Source: Treponema sp. (GTDB taxonomy: Bacteria; Spirochaetota; Spirochaetia; Treponematales; Breznakiellaceae). Taken from it: a DNA stretch of 36,657 nt. The translations under genes were made by a program, and so were the position numbers. The notes below the pieces were generated by a model. The model saw only the letters and a program-made list of their open reading frames with translations, did not search any database and had not been told where the DNA came from. The stretch lies in NCBI GenBank assembly GCA_031278095.1, contig JAITLC010000070.1:1-36657 (forward strand), given 5' to 3'. Positions 23,255 to 30,145 of this stretch are shown in pieces; position 1 is the stretch's first letter; every line of letters starts with the position of its first letter.

Positions 23255-25015
23255 ATGAAACAGTACATTCGCAAGTATAAGGAATTTATTGACAATCTGC
23301 CTGTCTGGGCCGAGGAGTTGGCAAATAAATACGGTTCCAAAACTGCCAACCTCTATATACTGCACGGGAATATACGGGACTACCTTCCCCATGAGCAGAA
23401 CGAAGGAGAGTTTATCTTTGCCAGGGTGCAGGACTACATCTCCGAGGTGCTCTTTGGCAACCGCCACATCATTGTCTTTTATGACCGTTCTTCCGGGGTA
23501 ACTTTCTGTACCGATGAAATGGAGAAGGAGTACGGTTCCGTGATGAGCCGCTGTTTCCCCGAGGCTGATCCGGCGGATTTCTTTTCTACCGATCCCACAA
23601 AAAGTTTTACCTACCTTGAAAAATATTTCCTCCTCAGAATTCCCAGGGATAACCGGGATGGAGAATGCCGCATGGTGCTTATTATCGACTATGCGGAAAC
23701 CATCGCCCCGGCAGGAGAGCTAATCCGGCTTTCCGAGGAGGATCGGTTCTGTTTTGTTACCCTGAGCCGCTGGGCCAATAACCCGATCTTTACCGACGGG
23801 GACATATCCGTCATCCTCCTCACGGAAAACCTTTCCGATCTTTCCCCCCGCTTGGTTAACTCCCCTTCCACCGTGAAAGTAGGAGTTCCCTTCCCTGATG
23901 AAGAGACCAGGGAAAGTTTTCTGGTTTCAAGGCAGCAGGAGGGGCGGCTTCCCCTGGAGAAGGGGCTTTTTCCCCAACAGGTTGCGGCAATGACCAGCGG
24001 CCTTAACCTGATGCATCTCAACCAGATGCTCATGGAACGGGAGGAGGAAGGCCAGGCTCTCACGCTGGATTACCTGATGCGGGCTAAAAAGCTGATGATC
24101 GAGAATGAAGCGGCGGGTCTCCTCGAATTTATGGAGACTGATTTTACCCTGGATGATGTTTCCGGGCATGAGTATGTAAAGAGGCAGTTCAAGAACGCGG
24201 CCAAGGCCATCAAGCACGGGCAACTGGATGTACTCCCCATGGGCTACTTGATTGCCGGGCCCGTGGGTACGGGAAAGAGTTTTATGGTCAGCGCCTTTGC
24301 CGGGGAGATCGGCATTCCCATGGTGAAGTTTCGCAATTTCCGCTCGAAATGGCAGGGGGTAACGGAATCCAACCTGGAACGGGTACTCAACATCCTCAAG
24401 TCCATGGCCCCTGTGGCGGTGATGATTGACGAGGCGGACGCTTTTTTGGGAGACCGGGATCAGGAGGGGGATTCGGGGGTGAGTAACCGGGTTTTTGCCC
24501 AGATTACCAGCTTCATGGGGAATACCGAGTACCGCGGGCGGATCATCTGGTTTCTCATCACCTGCCGGCCCGACCTTATTCCCATCGACCTGAAACGCCA
24601 GGGCCGGGCGGAGGAACATCTTGCTCTCTTTTATCCGGAAACCGATGAAGAAAAAGCGGCTCTCTTCAATACTCTGGTAAAGAAGAACAAACTCCAAGTA
24701 CACAAATTTTCCATTACAGAGCTGTTCCGCAGGCATCACTACGAGATGAGCGGTGCAGACCTTGAAGCCCTGCTGGTGCGGGCCAAGCAGAAGGCTATTC
24801 TGGAAAGCCATACCTATATCAGCCGGGAAGACATGGAAGAGGTGATGGAAAACTACAACCCGCCTGCCTATCCCCACGAGATCCGTTTACAGAATCTGGT
24901 AGCCGTCCGGGAGTGTACCTCCAAACGGATGGTTCCCAAACGTTTCCAGATGGACGACACCAGGCTGATGAGGGAGATCCAGGAACTCAAAAACCTTTCA
25001 GGAGAGCGGGGCTGA
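23255..25015 (+). CDS. AAA+ ATPase, Ycf46/FtsH-like core
   Basis: A 586-residue cytoplasmic protein. Residues ~1-290 look like a degenerate AAA-type domain without a P-loop (NLYILHGNIRDYL, MVLIIDYAETIAPAGE), as in Ycf46-like proteins. The active core has Walker A GPVGTGKS at 335-342, Walker B with VMIDEADAF near 389-397, a sensor region TCRPDLIPIDLKRQGRAEEH and a C-terminal helical lid (YEMSGADLEALLVRAKQKA). No protease domain, membrane segment or sigma-54-activator GAFTGA loop is present. Only 24 bases follow the LPP20 gene and GGAGGGGG precedes ATG, so it is probably cotranscribed. Its substrate is unknown. Confidence 0.88.
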   Translation: MKQYIRKYKEFIDNLPVWAEELANKYGSKTANLYILHGNIRDYLPHEQNEGEFIFARVQDYISEVLFGNRHIIVFYDRSSGVTFCTDEMEKEYGSVMSRCFPEADPADFFSTDPTKSFTYLEKYFLLRIPRDNRDGECRMVLIIDYAETIAPAGELIRLSEEDRFCFVTLSRWANNPIFTDGDISVILLTENLSDLSPRLVNSPSTVKVGVPFPDEETRESFLVSRQQEGRLPLEKGLFPQQVAAMTSGLNLMHLNQMLMEREEEGQALTLDYLMRAKKLMIENEAAGLLEFMETDFTLDDVSGHEYVKRQFKNAAKAIKHGQLDVLPMGYLIAGPVGTGKSFMVSAFAGEIGIPMVKFRNFRSKWQGVTESNLERVLNILKSMAPVAVMIDEADAFLGDRDQEGDSGVSNRVFAQITSFMGNTEYRGRIIWFLITCRPDLIPIDLKRQGRAEEHLALFYPETDEEKAALFNTLVKKNKLQVHKFSITELFRRHHYEMSGADLEALLVRAKQKAILESHTYISREDMEEVMENYNPPAYPHEIRLQNLVAVRECTSKRMVPKRFQMDDTRLMREIQELKNLSGERG

Positions 25016-25102
25016 CGGCGCCTTGCCGCCGTATAAAACGTATTTTGTCATCATTTTGCTACGAAACGGGAGCACAGACAAGGTTCTGTATGCCGGCTGT
25101 CG

Positions 25103-25138
25103 TTGTTTTTTTCGTCCCTTTTATGCTATTATCCCCCC
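25103..25138 (+). promoter_or_regulatory. proS promoter giving a leaderless mRNA
   Basis: TTGTTT (25103-25108) and TATTAT (25127-25132) are 18 bases apart, and TATTAT is six C residues away from ATG 25139. No Shine-Dalgarno is present, so +1 should be the A of the start codon. Confidence 0.5.
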
Positions 25139-26980
25139 ATGAAGTACAGTCAAGCCTTTATTCCAACCCTGAGGGAAGTTCCCTCGGATGCAGTTATCGT
25201 CAGTCACCGGTTGATGTTCCGCTCCGGCATGATCCGTAAGCTCAGTAACGGTCTCTTTGTCTACCTCCCTCTGGGGCTGCGTTCCTTCCGCAAGGTCGAA
25301 CAGATTATCCGGGAAGAGATGAACGCCATCGGTTCCCTGGAGATTAAACCTACCGTGGTGGTACCCGGCGAACTCTGGAAGGAATCGGGCCGCTGGGATT
25401 CCATGGGCGAGGGGTTGCTCCGTCTTAAAAACCGGCTGGGCCTTGATTTTGTTGTGTCTCCAACCGCGGAAGAGGCTTTTACCAGTGTTATCCGGGATGA
25501 GCTTTCCAGTTACCGTCAGCTTCCCCTTTCACTTTACCAGATAAACACCAAGTACCGGGACGAGATCCGTCCCCGTTACGGCGTGATGCGGGGCCGGGAA
25601 TTTGTGATGAAGGATGCGTATTCCTACCATACCGGTGATGAGAGTCTCGATGAGCATTATCAGGCCCAGGGCAGGGCTTACCGCCGGATCTTCAAGCGTT
25701 GCGGCCTTACGGTAATCCCCGTCAAGGCGGACTCCGGGGCCATGGGCGGCACAGGCTCCGAGGAATTTATGGTGGAGAGTGAAGTTGGAGACAATACGCT
25801 CCTCCTGTGCAGGGTCTGCGACTATTCCGCCAATGTGGAAAAGGCTGAATGTAAACCGGATTACAGCCCCTGCTTCGATATCAATTTGGCAAAGGGAGCC
25901 GCTTCCCACACTCCCCCCATGGAAAAAATTGCCACTCCGGAAGTCAAGACGATTGAGGAACTCTGTCTCTTCCTCAAAACCGATGCAAAGAGTTTCATTA
26001 AAACCCTGATCTACCGGGCCCTGAATGTTGAGCTTGACCTTTCCGGGGCGCCGGGCTGCGGCAGCCTGAAACAGCAGAAGGCCGCTTCCGGCGCTCCTGC
26101 ATCGTATCCTGAGGCCTTCTTTGCCGTGGCAATCCGGGGAGACCTTGATGTAAACGAGATAAAACTTACCGCGGCCCTCAAGGCTTCGGAGGTGACGCTT
26201 GCCGCGGATACCGATGTACAGCGCATTACCGGCGCCCCTGTCGGTTTTGCCGGGCCTGCGGGTTTCACGGCCGCGCCTGTCATCGCGGACTTTACCGTTA
26301 CCGGTATGAATGACGCGGTTACCGGCGCGCTTGAAAGGGATCTCCACTATCAGCATGCCGCGTATGGCCGGGATTTCCAGGCATGGCTTATTGCCGATGT
26401 CCGTACCGTCAAGGCCGGAGATTGCTGTCCTGTCTGCGGTGGGGAACTCTACGAAAAGAAGGGTAATGAACTGGGGCATATTTTCAAGCTGGGCAATAAA
26501 TATACCAGGTCGATGAACGTAAGCTATCTGGATGAGGAAGGGAAGAGCAGGATTCCTATCATGGGTTGTTACGGCATCGGCCTTGACCGTACCCTGGCGA
26601 GTATTATCGAAGAACACCACGATGATGCGGGGATCATCTGGCCTGCCGCCGCGGCCCCTTACCATGTGATCATAGTCCCCATCAAATATGACGGAATGGT
26701 AAAGACCGCGGCGGACGCTCTTGCCTCAGCGCTTGAGCACACAGGCATTGAGGTGCTGCTTGACGATCGGAATGAAAGGCCCGGTGTAAAGTTCAATGAT
26801 GCAGACCTTCTGGGAATTCCCTGGCGGGTGGTGGTGGGCGAGAAGAACCTTGCCGCAGGCAAGGTTGAAGCCAAGCGCCGCAGTGAAAAGGAAAGCCGGC
26901 TTTTGGATCTAAAGGAAGCCGCGGACAAACTGAGCGGCTGGATCTACGGGGAGATCGGGGAACTTAATTCTCAATGCTAA
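25139..26980 (+). CDS. proS: Prolyl-tRNA synthetase, bacterial type
   Basis: A 613-residue class II aminoacyl-tRNA synthetase that charges tRNA-Pro. The start is ATG 25139 (MKYSQAFIPTLREVPSDA is the family N-terminus); an in-frame TTG at 25103 would add 12 residues that overlap the promoter. Motif 2 is seen in RPRYGVMRGREFVMKDAYSYH near 140-160 and motif 3 in MGCYGIGLDRTLASIIEEHHDD near 475-495. The region ~220-405 is the editing INS domain of the bacterial type, which clears mischarged alanine, and the last ~110 residues bind the anticodon. The length is normal. Confidence 0.97.
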   Translation: MKYSQAFIPTLREVPSDAVIVSHRLMFRSGMIRKLSNGLFVYLPLGLRSFRKVEQIIREEMNAIGSLEIKPTVVVPGELWKESGRWDSMGEGLLRLKNRLGLDFVVSPTAEEAFTSVIRDELSSYRQLPLSLYQINTKYRDEIRPRYGVMRGREFVMKDAYSYHTGDESLDEHYQAQGRAYRRIFKRCGLTVIPVKADSGAMGGTGSEEFMVESEVGDNTLLLCRVCDYSANVEKAECKPDYSPCFDINLAKGAASHTPPMEKIATPEVKTIEELCLFLKTDAKSFIKTLIYRALNVELDLSGAPGCGSLKQQKAASGAPASYPEAFFAVAIRGDLDVNEIKLTAALKASEVTLAADTDVQRITGAPVGFAGPAGFTAAPVIADFTVTGMNDAVTGALERDLHYQHAAYGRDFQAWLIADVRTVKAGDCCPVCGGELYEKKGNELGHIFKLGNKYTRSMNVSYLDEEGKSRIPIMGCYGIGLDRTLASIIEEHHDDAGIIWPAAAAPYHVIIVPIKYDGMVKTAADALASALEHTGIEVLLDDRNERPGVKFNDADLLGIPWRVVVGEKNLAAGKVEAKRRSEKESRLLDLKEAADKLSGWIYGEIGELNSQC

Positions 26981-27149
26981 TCTGTACGCCGAGTCCGGTA
27001 AAAAACCGTTGAGGGTTTCATTTCCGTATCTACTGTTGTACCGCCTCATGCCTCCATGGGCGGAGATGCTGAAAGAAGGGGTAAAACGGAAACCGGGTTT
27101 CGGATCTCCCTGGAACCAGACAGCCTGTGAACATTAATTCATTCTGTGA

Positions 27150-27161
27150 TATTGTGAGCAA
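27150..27161 (+). promoter_or_regulatory. -10-like box placed for a leaderless MATE gene
   Basis: TATTGT plus six bases precedes ATG 27162 with no Shine-Dalgarno. The 120 bases upstream show no other signal. Confidence 0.35.
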
Positions 27162-28526
27162 ATGACCCTGTCTTCTCTCTTCAGCGACAAACAATTTTAC
27201 CGTTCCCTTTTTGCCGTTGCCATGCCCATTGCCCTGCAGAATCTGGTGAACGCCTTTGTAAACATGGTGGATACGGTGATGATAGGCCGTCTTGGCACCG
27301 TGGAAATCGCCGCCGTGGGGCTGGCAAACAATTTTTTCTTTCTCTATCAGATCATCCTTTTCGGGGTTAGTTCCGGCGGTTCAATCTTTACAGCCCAGTT
27401 CTGGGGCAAACGGGATCTTGCCGGGATCAAAAAAAATACCGGTTTCTGCCTCTCTCTCAATCTGAGTTTAAGCCTCCTCTTTGGGTTTGTGAGTTTTCTG
27501 TTTCCCGAAACGATTCTCTCTGTCTATTCAAAGGATCCTGAAGTAATAGCGGCGGGGGCCGCCTATCTTAAAATTCTGGCCTTTTCGTTTACGCCCTTTG
27601 CTGTCGGCCAGGTTTTTGTCCTTAGTCTCCGTTCGATAGAAGAGATGCGGCTTCCCATGTTTACCACCCTCGCGGCCCTTTCCATCAATGTAGCGCTCAA
27701 CTATATTTTTATCTTCGGGCTTGGGCCGGTTCCCGCCATGGGAGTTGCCGGCGCCGCGGCGGCTACGGTGGCGGCCAGAGTGGTAGAGGCGATCCTGCTG
27801 CTGTTTTTCAGTTACAGGAGGCGCTATGCGATGGCAGGAAGCTTCCGGGAGATGACCGCCTTCAATTCAGCGTATGTGTTCCGTTTTATACGGATCTGTC
27901 TTCCGGTTATCCTCAATGAACTGGCATGGTCATGCGGGATCACCGTTGAGAACATCATCTTTGCCAGAACCCATACCAATGCAATCGCCGCATTTAACAT
28001 AACAGGAACCGTGTCGCAGCTTACCTGGGTCTTCTTCATGGGTCTGGGAAACGGGGTGGCTGTTCTTATCGGCAAGAAGATTGGGGAACGGAAGGAAGAG
28101 ACTGCCAGGGATTATGCCGCCCGGATTGTCCGCTTTGCACCGATGGTGTCTTTTGCCGCCGCATTCATACTGATACCGCTTTCGCGGCTTCTGCCCTTTA
28201 TCTTCAATGTGAACGCCAATGTGCTTGCCTCCGCAAAGGCAATGCTCGTAATCCTCGCCTGTTCCTATCCCTTCCGGGCGTTCAACATGTCCATGGTGAT
28301 AGGTATCTGCCGGGCCGGAGGAGACACGGTTTTCTGTGCAATCTACGATACGGCCTTTCTCTGGACGGTCGCAATCCCCCTGGCTGCAATTATGAGTTTT
28401 GTCTTTGGCGCTCCGGTATGGGTTCTGTATATCTGCGTAAACCTGGAAGAGGTGATAAAAGCTGCGGCAGGGCTCTGGCGTTACAGGAGCGGCAGGTGGC
28501 TGCATAATGTCACCGAAGGAATTTAG
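27162..28526 (+). CDS. MATE family multidrug/cation exporter
   Basis: A 454-residue inner-membrane protein with about twelve hydrophobic helices in two halves. MATE text is clear: AMPIALQNLVNAFVNMVDTVMIGRLGTVEIAAVGLANN in the first half and the matching ICLPVILNELAWSCGITVENIIFAR in the second (around residue 245). Such proteins export drugs or toxic cations using Na+ or H+ gradients; the substrate is unknown. The gene stands alone after proS and ends 41 bases before a stable palindrome that separates it from the convergent sigma-factor gene. Confidence 0.95.
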   Translation: MTLSSLFSDKQFYRSLFAVAMPIALQNLVNAFVNMVDTVMIGRLGTVEIAAVGLANNFFFLYQIILFGVSSGGSIFTAQFWGKRDLAGIKKNTGFCLSLNLSLSLLFGFVSFLFPETILSVYSKDPEVIAAGAAYLKILAFSFTPFAVGQVFVLSLRSIEEMRLPMFTTLAALSINVALNYIFIFGLGPVPAMGVAGAAAATVAARVVEAILLLFFSYRRRYAMAGSFREMTAFNSAYVFRFIRICLPVILNELAWSCGITVENIIFARTHTNAIAAFNITGTVSQLTWVFFMGLGNGVAVLIGKKIGERKEETARDYAARIVRFAPMVSFAAAFILIPLSRLLPFIFNVNANVLASAKAMLVILACSYPFRAFNMSMVIGICRAGGDTVFCAIYDTAFLWTVAIPLAAIMSFVFGAPVWVLYICVNLEEVIKAAAGLWRYRSGRWLHNVTEGI

Positions 28527-28567
28527 AAGATGGCGCCCGTTTCTTCTGCGGCCTGGAACCATATGAG

Positions 28568-28598
28568 GCTGTTCCGGAACTTCGGTTTTTGGAACAGC
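28568..28598. repeat. Palindromic repeat with TTCG loop between convergent genes
   Basis: GCTGTTCC and GGAACAGC are perfect arms; GAAC-TTCG-GTTT forms the top with the stable C(TTCG)G tetraloop. Placed 16 bases past the sigma-factor stop and 41 past the MATE stop, it could end transcription in both directions. Confidence 0.85.
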
Positions 28599-28614
28599 TT
28601 CCTTAAACGAAATT

Positions 28615-29490
28615 TTATGCTACGTACGGCTTGAGAAGATACTGCCGGGAAGGATGCTGAAGGCGTTTGAGGGCTCTCTTTTCAATCTGCCTGATCCGTT
28701 CCTTGGTGAGATTGAAATGGTCTCCAATCTCCTTGAGAGACATGGGCGCGTAGGAATCAAACCCGTAACGGAAACGGATAATGTCTGCTTCCTTTTCGCT
28801 TAAAGTACCCAACAGATCTTCAATATCGTTCCGAAGAGCCTGTTTTATGGTTTTGGCGTCGGGGGCCTCGTACTTATCCGCCTGGATGAATTCTTCCAGC
28901 TTGGAGGAGTCACTGTTGCAGTTGACAGGATTTTCCAGGGACACCATGTCCCGGCTGATGTTCACCAGTTCCGCCACCATACTTTTGTCCATGTTGAGCA
29001 TCCGGGCGATTTCCTTTACCTCTGTTTCGCCCGAATGACATTCCTGAACCAGCTTCCGGGCCTTTTCAATTTGAATCAGCTCATTGGCCCGGTTAAGGGG
29101 AAGCCGTATCATCTTGGCTTTTTCGTAGATTGCTTTGAGAATAGACTGACGGATCCACCATACCGCATAGGAAATGAAGTGGAAGCCCTTGGTTACATCG
29201 TAGCGGTCAACGGCGCTGATAAGACCGATGTTCCCTTCACTGATAAGATCCGACAGGGGAAGCCCCTGTCCCTGATACTTCTTTGCTATGTTCACCACAA
29301 AGCGCAGATTTGAATTGATTAATTTGTTCTTTGCTTCCTGGTTACCCTGAGCTGCCTGACGGGCGGTTTCATCCTCTTCCTCTCTGGAGAGCAAGGGAAT
29401 GTTGTTGATTTCGTTGAGATACATGGAAAGAATATTCTCATCAGAATTTTTCATTTCCTGCCGGAGTTTCTTTACTTTGGTCGCGGTCAT
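28615..29490 (-). CDS. Group-2 sigma-70 factor (RpoS/RpoD-like)
   Basis: A 291-residue RNA polymerase sigma factor with regions 1.2 to 4 but no large N-terminal region 1.1. Region 1.2 is NILSMYLNEINNIPLLSREEE, region 2 contains LISEGNIGLISAVDRYD and FISYAVWWIRQSI, and region 4 ends with the helix-turn-helix SLKEIGDHFNLTKERIRQIEKRALKRL. The size suits a non-essential or stress sigma factor of the RpoS kind. AGGAGG lies 5 bases before ATG. A consensus sigma-54 promoter sits 34 bases upstream, so its synthesis probably depends on RpoN and an enhancer-binding protein. The gene ends beside a stable palindrome. Confidence 0.95.
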   Translation of the reverse strand: MTATKVKKLRQEMKNSDENILSMYLNEINNIPLLSREEEDETARQAAQGNQEAKNKLINSNLRFVVNIAKKYQGQGLPLSDLISEGNIGLISAVDRYDVTKGFHFISYAVWWIRQSILKAIYEKAKMIRLPLNRANELIQIEKARKLVQECHSGETEVKEIARMLNMDKSMVAELVNISRDMVSLENPVNCNSDSSKLEEFIQADKYEAPDAKTIKQALRNDIEDLLGTLSEKEADIIRFRYGFDSYAPMSLKEIGDHFNLTKERIRQIEKRALKRLQHPSRQYLLKPYVA

Positions 29491-29503
29491 TTGAGCCTCC
29501 TGA

Positions 29504-29530
29504 TTTGCTTGACATCAATAATCAAGCAAA
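29504..29530 (-). promoter_or_regulatory. Inverted repeat TTTGCTTG...CAAGCAAA across the -12 element
   Basis: Perfect 8-base arms with an 11-base spacer overlap the -12 box and the predicted start site of the sigma-factor promoter. It may be an operator, or chance given that the -12 box fixes part of one arm. Confidence 0.4.
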
Positions 29531-29540
29531 GACCGTGCCA
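29524..29540 (-). promoter_or_regulatory. Sigma-54 (-24/-12) promoter of the sigma-factor gene
   Basis: Minus strand reads TGGCACG-GTCT-TTGCTT, an exact match to the RpoN consensus TGGCACG-N4-TTGCW with the required GG-N10-GC spacing. Predicted +1 is near 29514, giving a leader of about 24 bases that contains AGGAGG. It lies in non-coding DNA and in the right direction for the gene starting at 29490. Confidence 0.88.
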
Positions 29541-29544
29541 AAAT

Positions 29545-29560
29545 ATTCGAAATAACGAAT
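29545..29560. promoter_or_regulatory. Dyad ATTCG-N6-CGAAT upstream of the sigma-54 promoter
   Basis: Short inverted repeat just upstream of the -24 element. It could bind an activator, though it is nearer than most enhancer sites. Evidence is only the symmetry. Confidence 0.25.
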
Positions 29561-29681
29561 TTCACGGAATTTTTGTTTACATTATGATGATTTCTTTCAA
29601 AACGGTGAATAATTTGTATGAAACGGCTGAAAAAATCCCTATCCGCATCCCGAAAAAGACTCAGGATAGGAATCCCGGTAT

Positions 29682-29741
29682 AAAAAAAGGACATTTTGAC
29701 ACAACTCCTCAAAAGGAGGCTCTTTTCGTGTCAAAATGTCC
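29682..29741 (-). terminator. Strong rho-independent terminator of groES
   Basis: The 14-base arms GGACATTTTGACAC and GTGTCAAAATGTCC are perfect, with an inner GCCTCC/GGAGG-type stem. On the minus strand it is followed by TTTTTTTA. It begins 27 bases past the groES stop, so it insulates the sigma-factor promoter from read-through. Confidence 0.85.
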
Positions 29742-29768
29742 CAATCTGAAACAGAAAGGCGTTATGCT

Positions 29769-30041
29769 TTATTCAATAACACAGATAATGTCCGACATCT
29801 TGATAACCAGGAAATCAGCCCCGTCAATCTTGATCTGGGTACCCGCATACTTGTCGTACATTATCTTCTGACCCGGTTTAACCGTGATAGGGTCTTTTTC
29901 GGTTCCCGGCCCCACTTCCGCTACCGTACCCTGCTGGGTTTTTTCCTGAGCGGTATCGGGGATGATGATTCCTCCGGCGGTTTTCGCCTCATTTTTCTCA
30001 AGTTTGACCAAAACCCGGTCTGCCAAGGGTTTTACTTTCAT
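29769..30041 (-). CDS. groES: Co-chaperonin GroES
   Basis: A 90-residue protein whose heptameric ring caps GroEL during protein folding in the cytosol. Family text includes MKVKPLADRVLVKLEK, the mobile loop KTAGGIIIPDTAQEK and GQKIMYDKYAGTQIKIDG; the length is normal (about 95). GGAGG lies 7 bases before ATG. groEL is not adjacent, an arrangement also known from treponemes. The gene has its own sigma-70 promoter and a strong terminator, and no CIRCE repeat is seen upstream. Confidence 0.97.
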   Translation of the reverse strand: MKVKPLADRVLVKLEKNEAKTAGGIIIPDTAQEKTQQGTVAEVGPGTEKDPITVKPGQKIMYDKYAGTQIKIDGADFLVIKMSDIICVIE

Positions 30042-30082
30042 ATAGATCCTCCGTAAATTTTGAATATAATTTTACTGTATGC

Positions 30083-30111
30083 AATATACAAAAATCGGGG
30101 CGTAAGGTCAA
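30083..30111 (-). promoter_or_regulatory. Sigma-70 promoter of groES
   Basis: Minus strand TTGACC (30111-30106) and TATATT (30088-30083) are 17 bases apart. Predicted +1 near 30076 gives a leader of about 35 bases with the GGAGG site. This is the best sigma-70 promoter in the window. Confidence 0.75.
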
Positions 30112-30145
30112 GAAAAATCATCGTTTTGCGGCAATATATTCCAAT

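Noticed and set aside
30042-30145. CIRCE operator before groES
   Set aside because: No TTAGCACTC-N9-GAGTGCTAA-like inverted repeat is present; only a sigma-70 promoter is seen.
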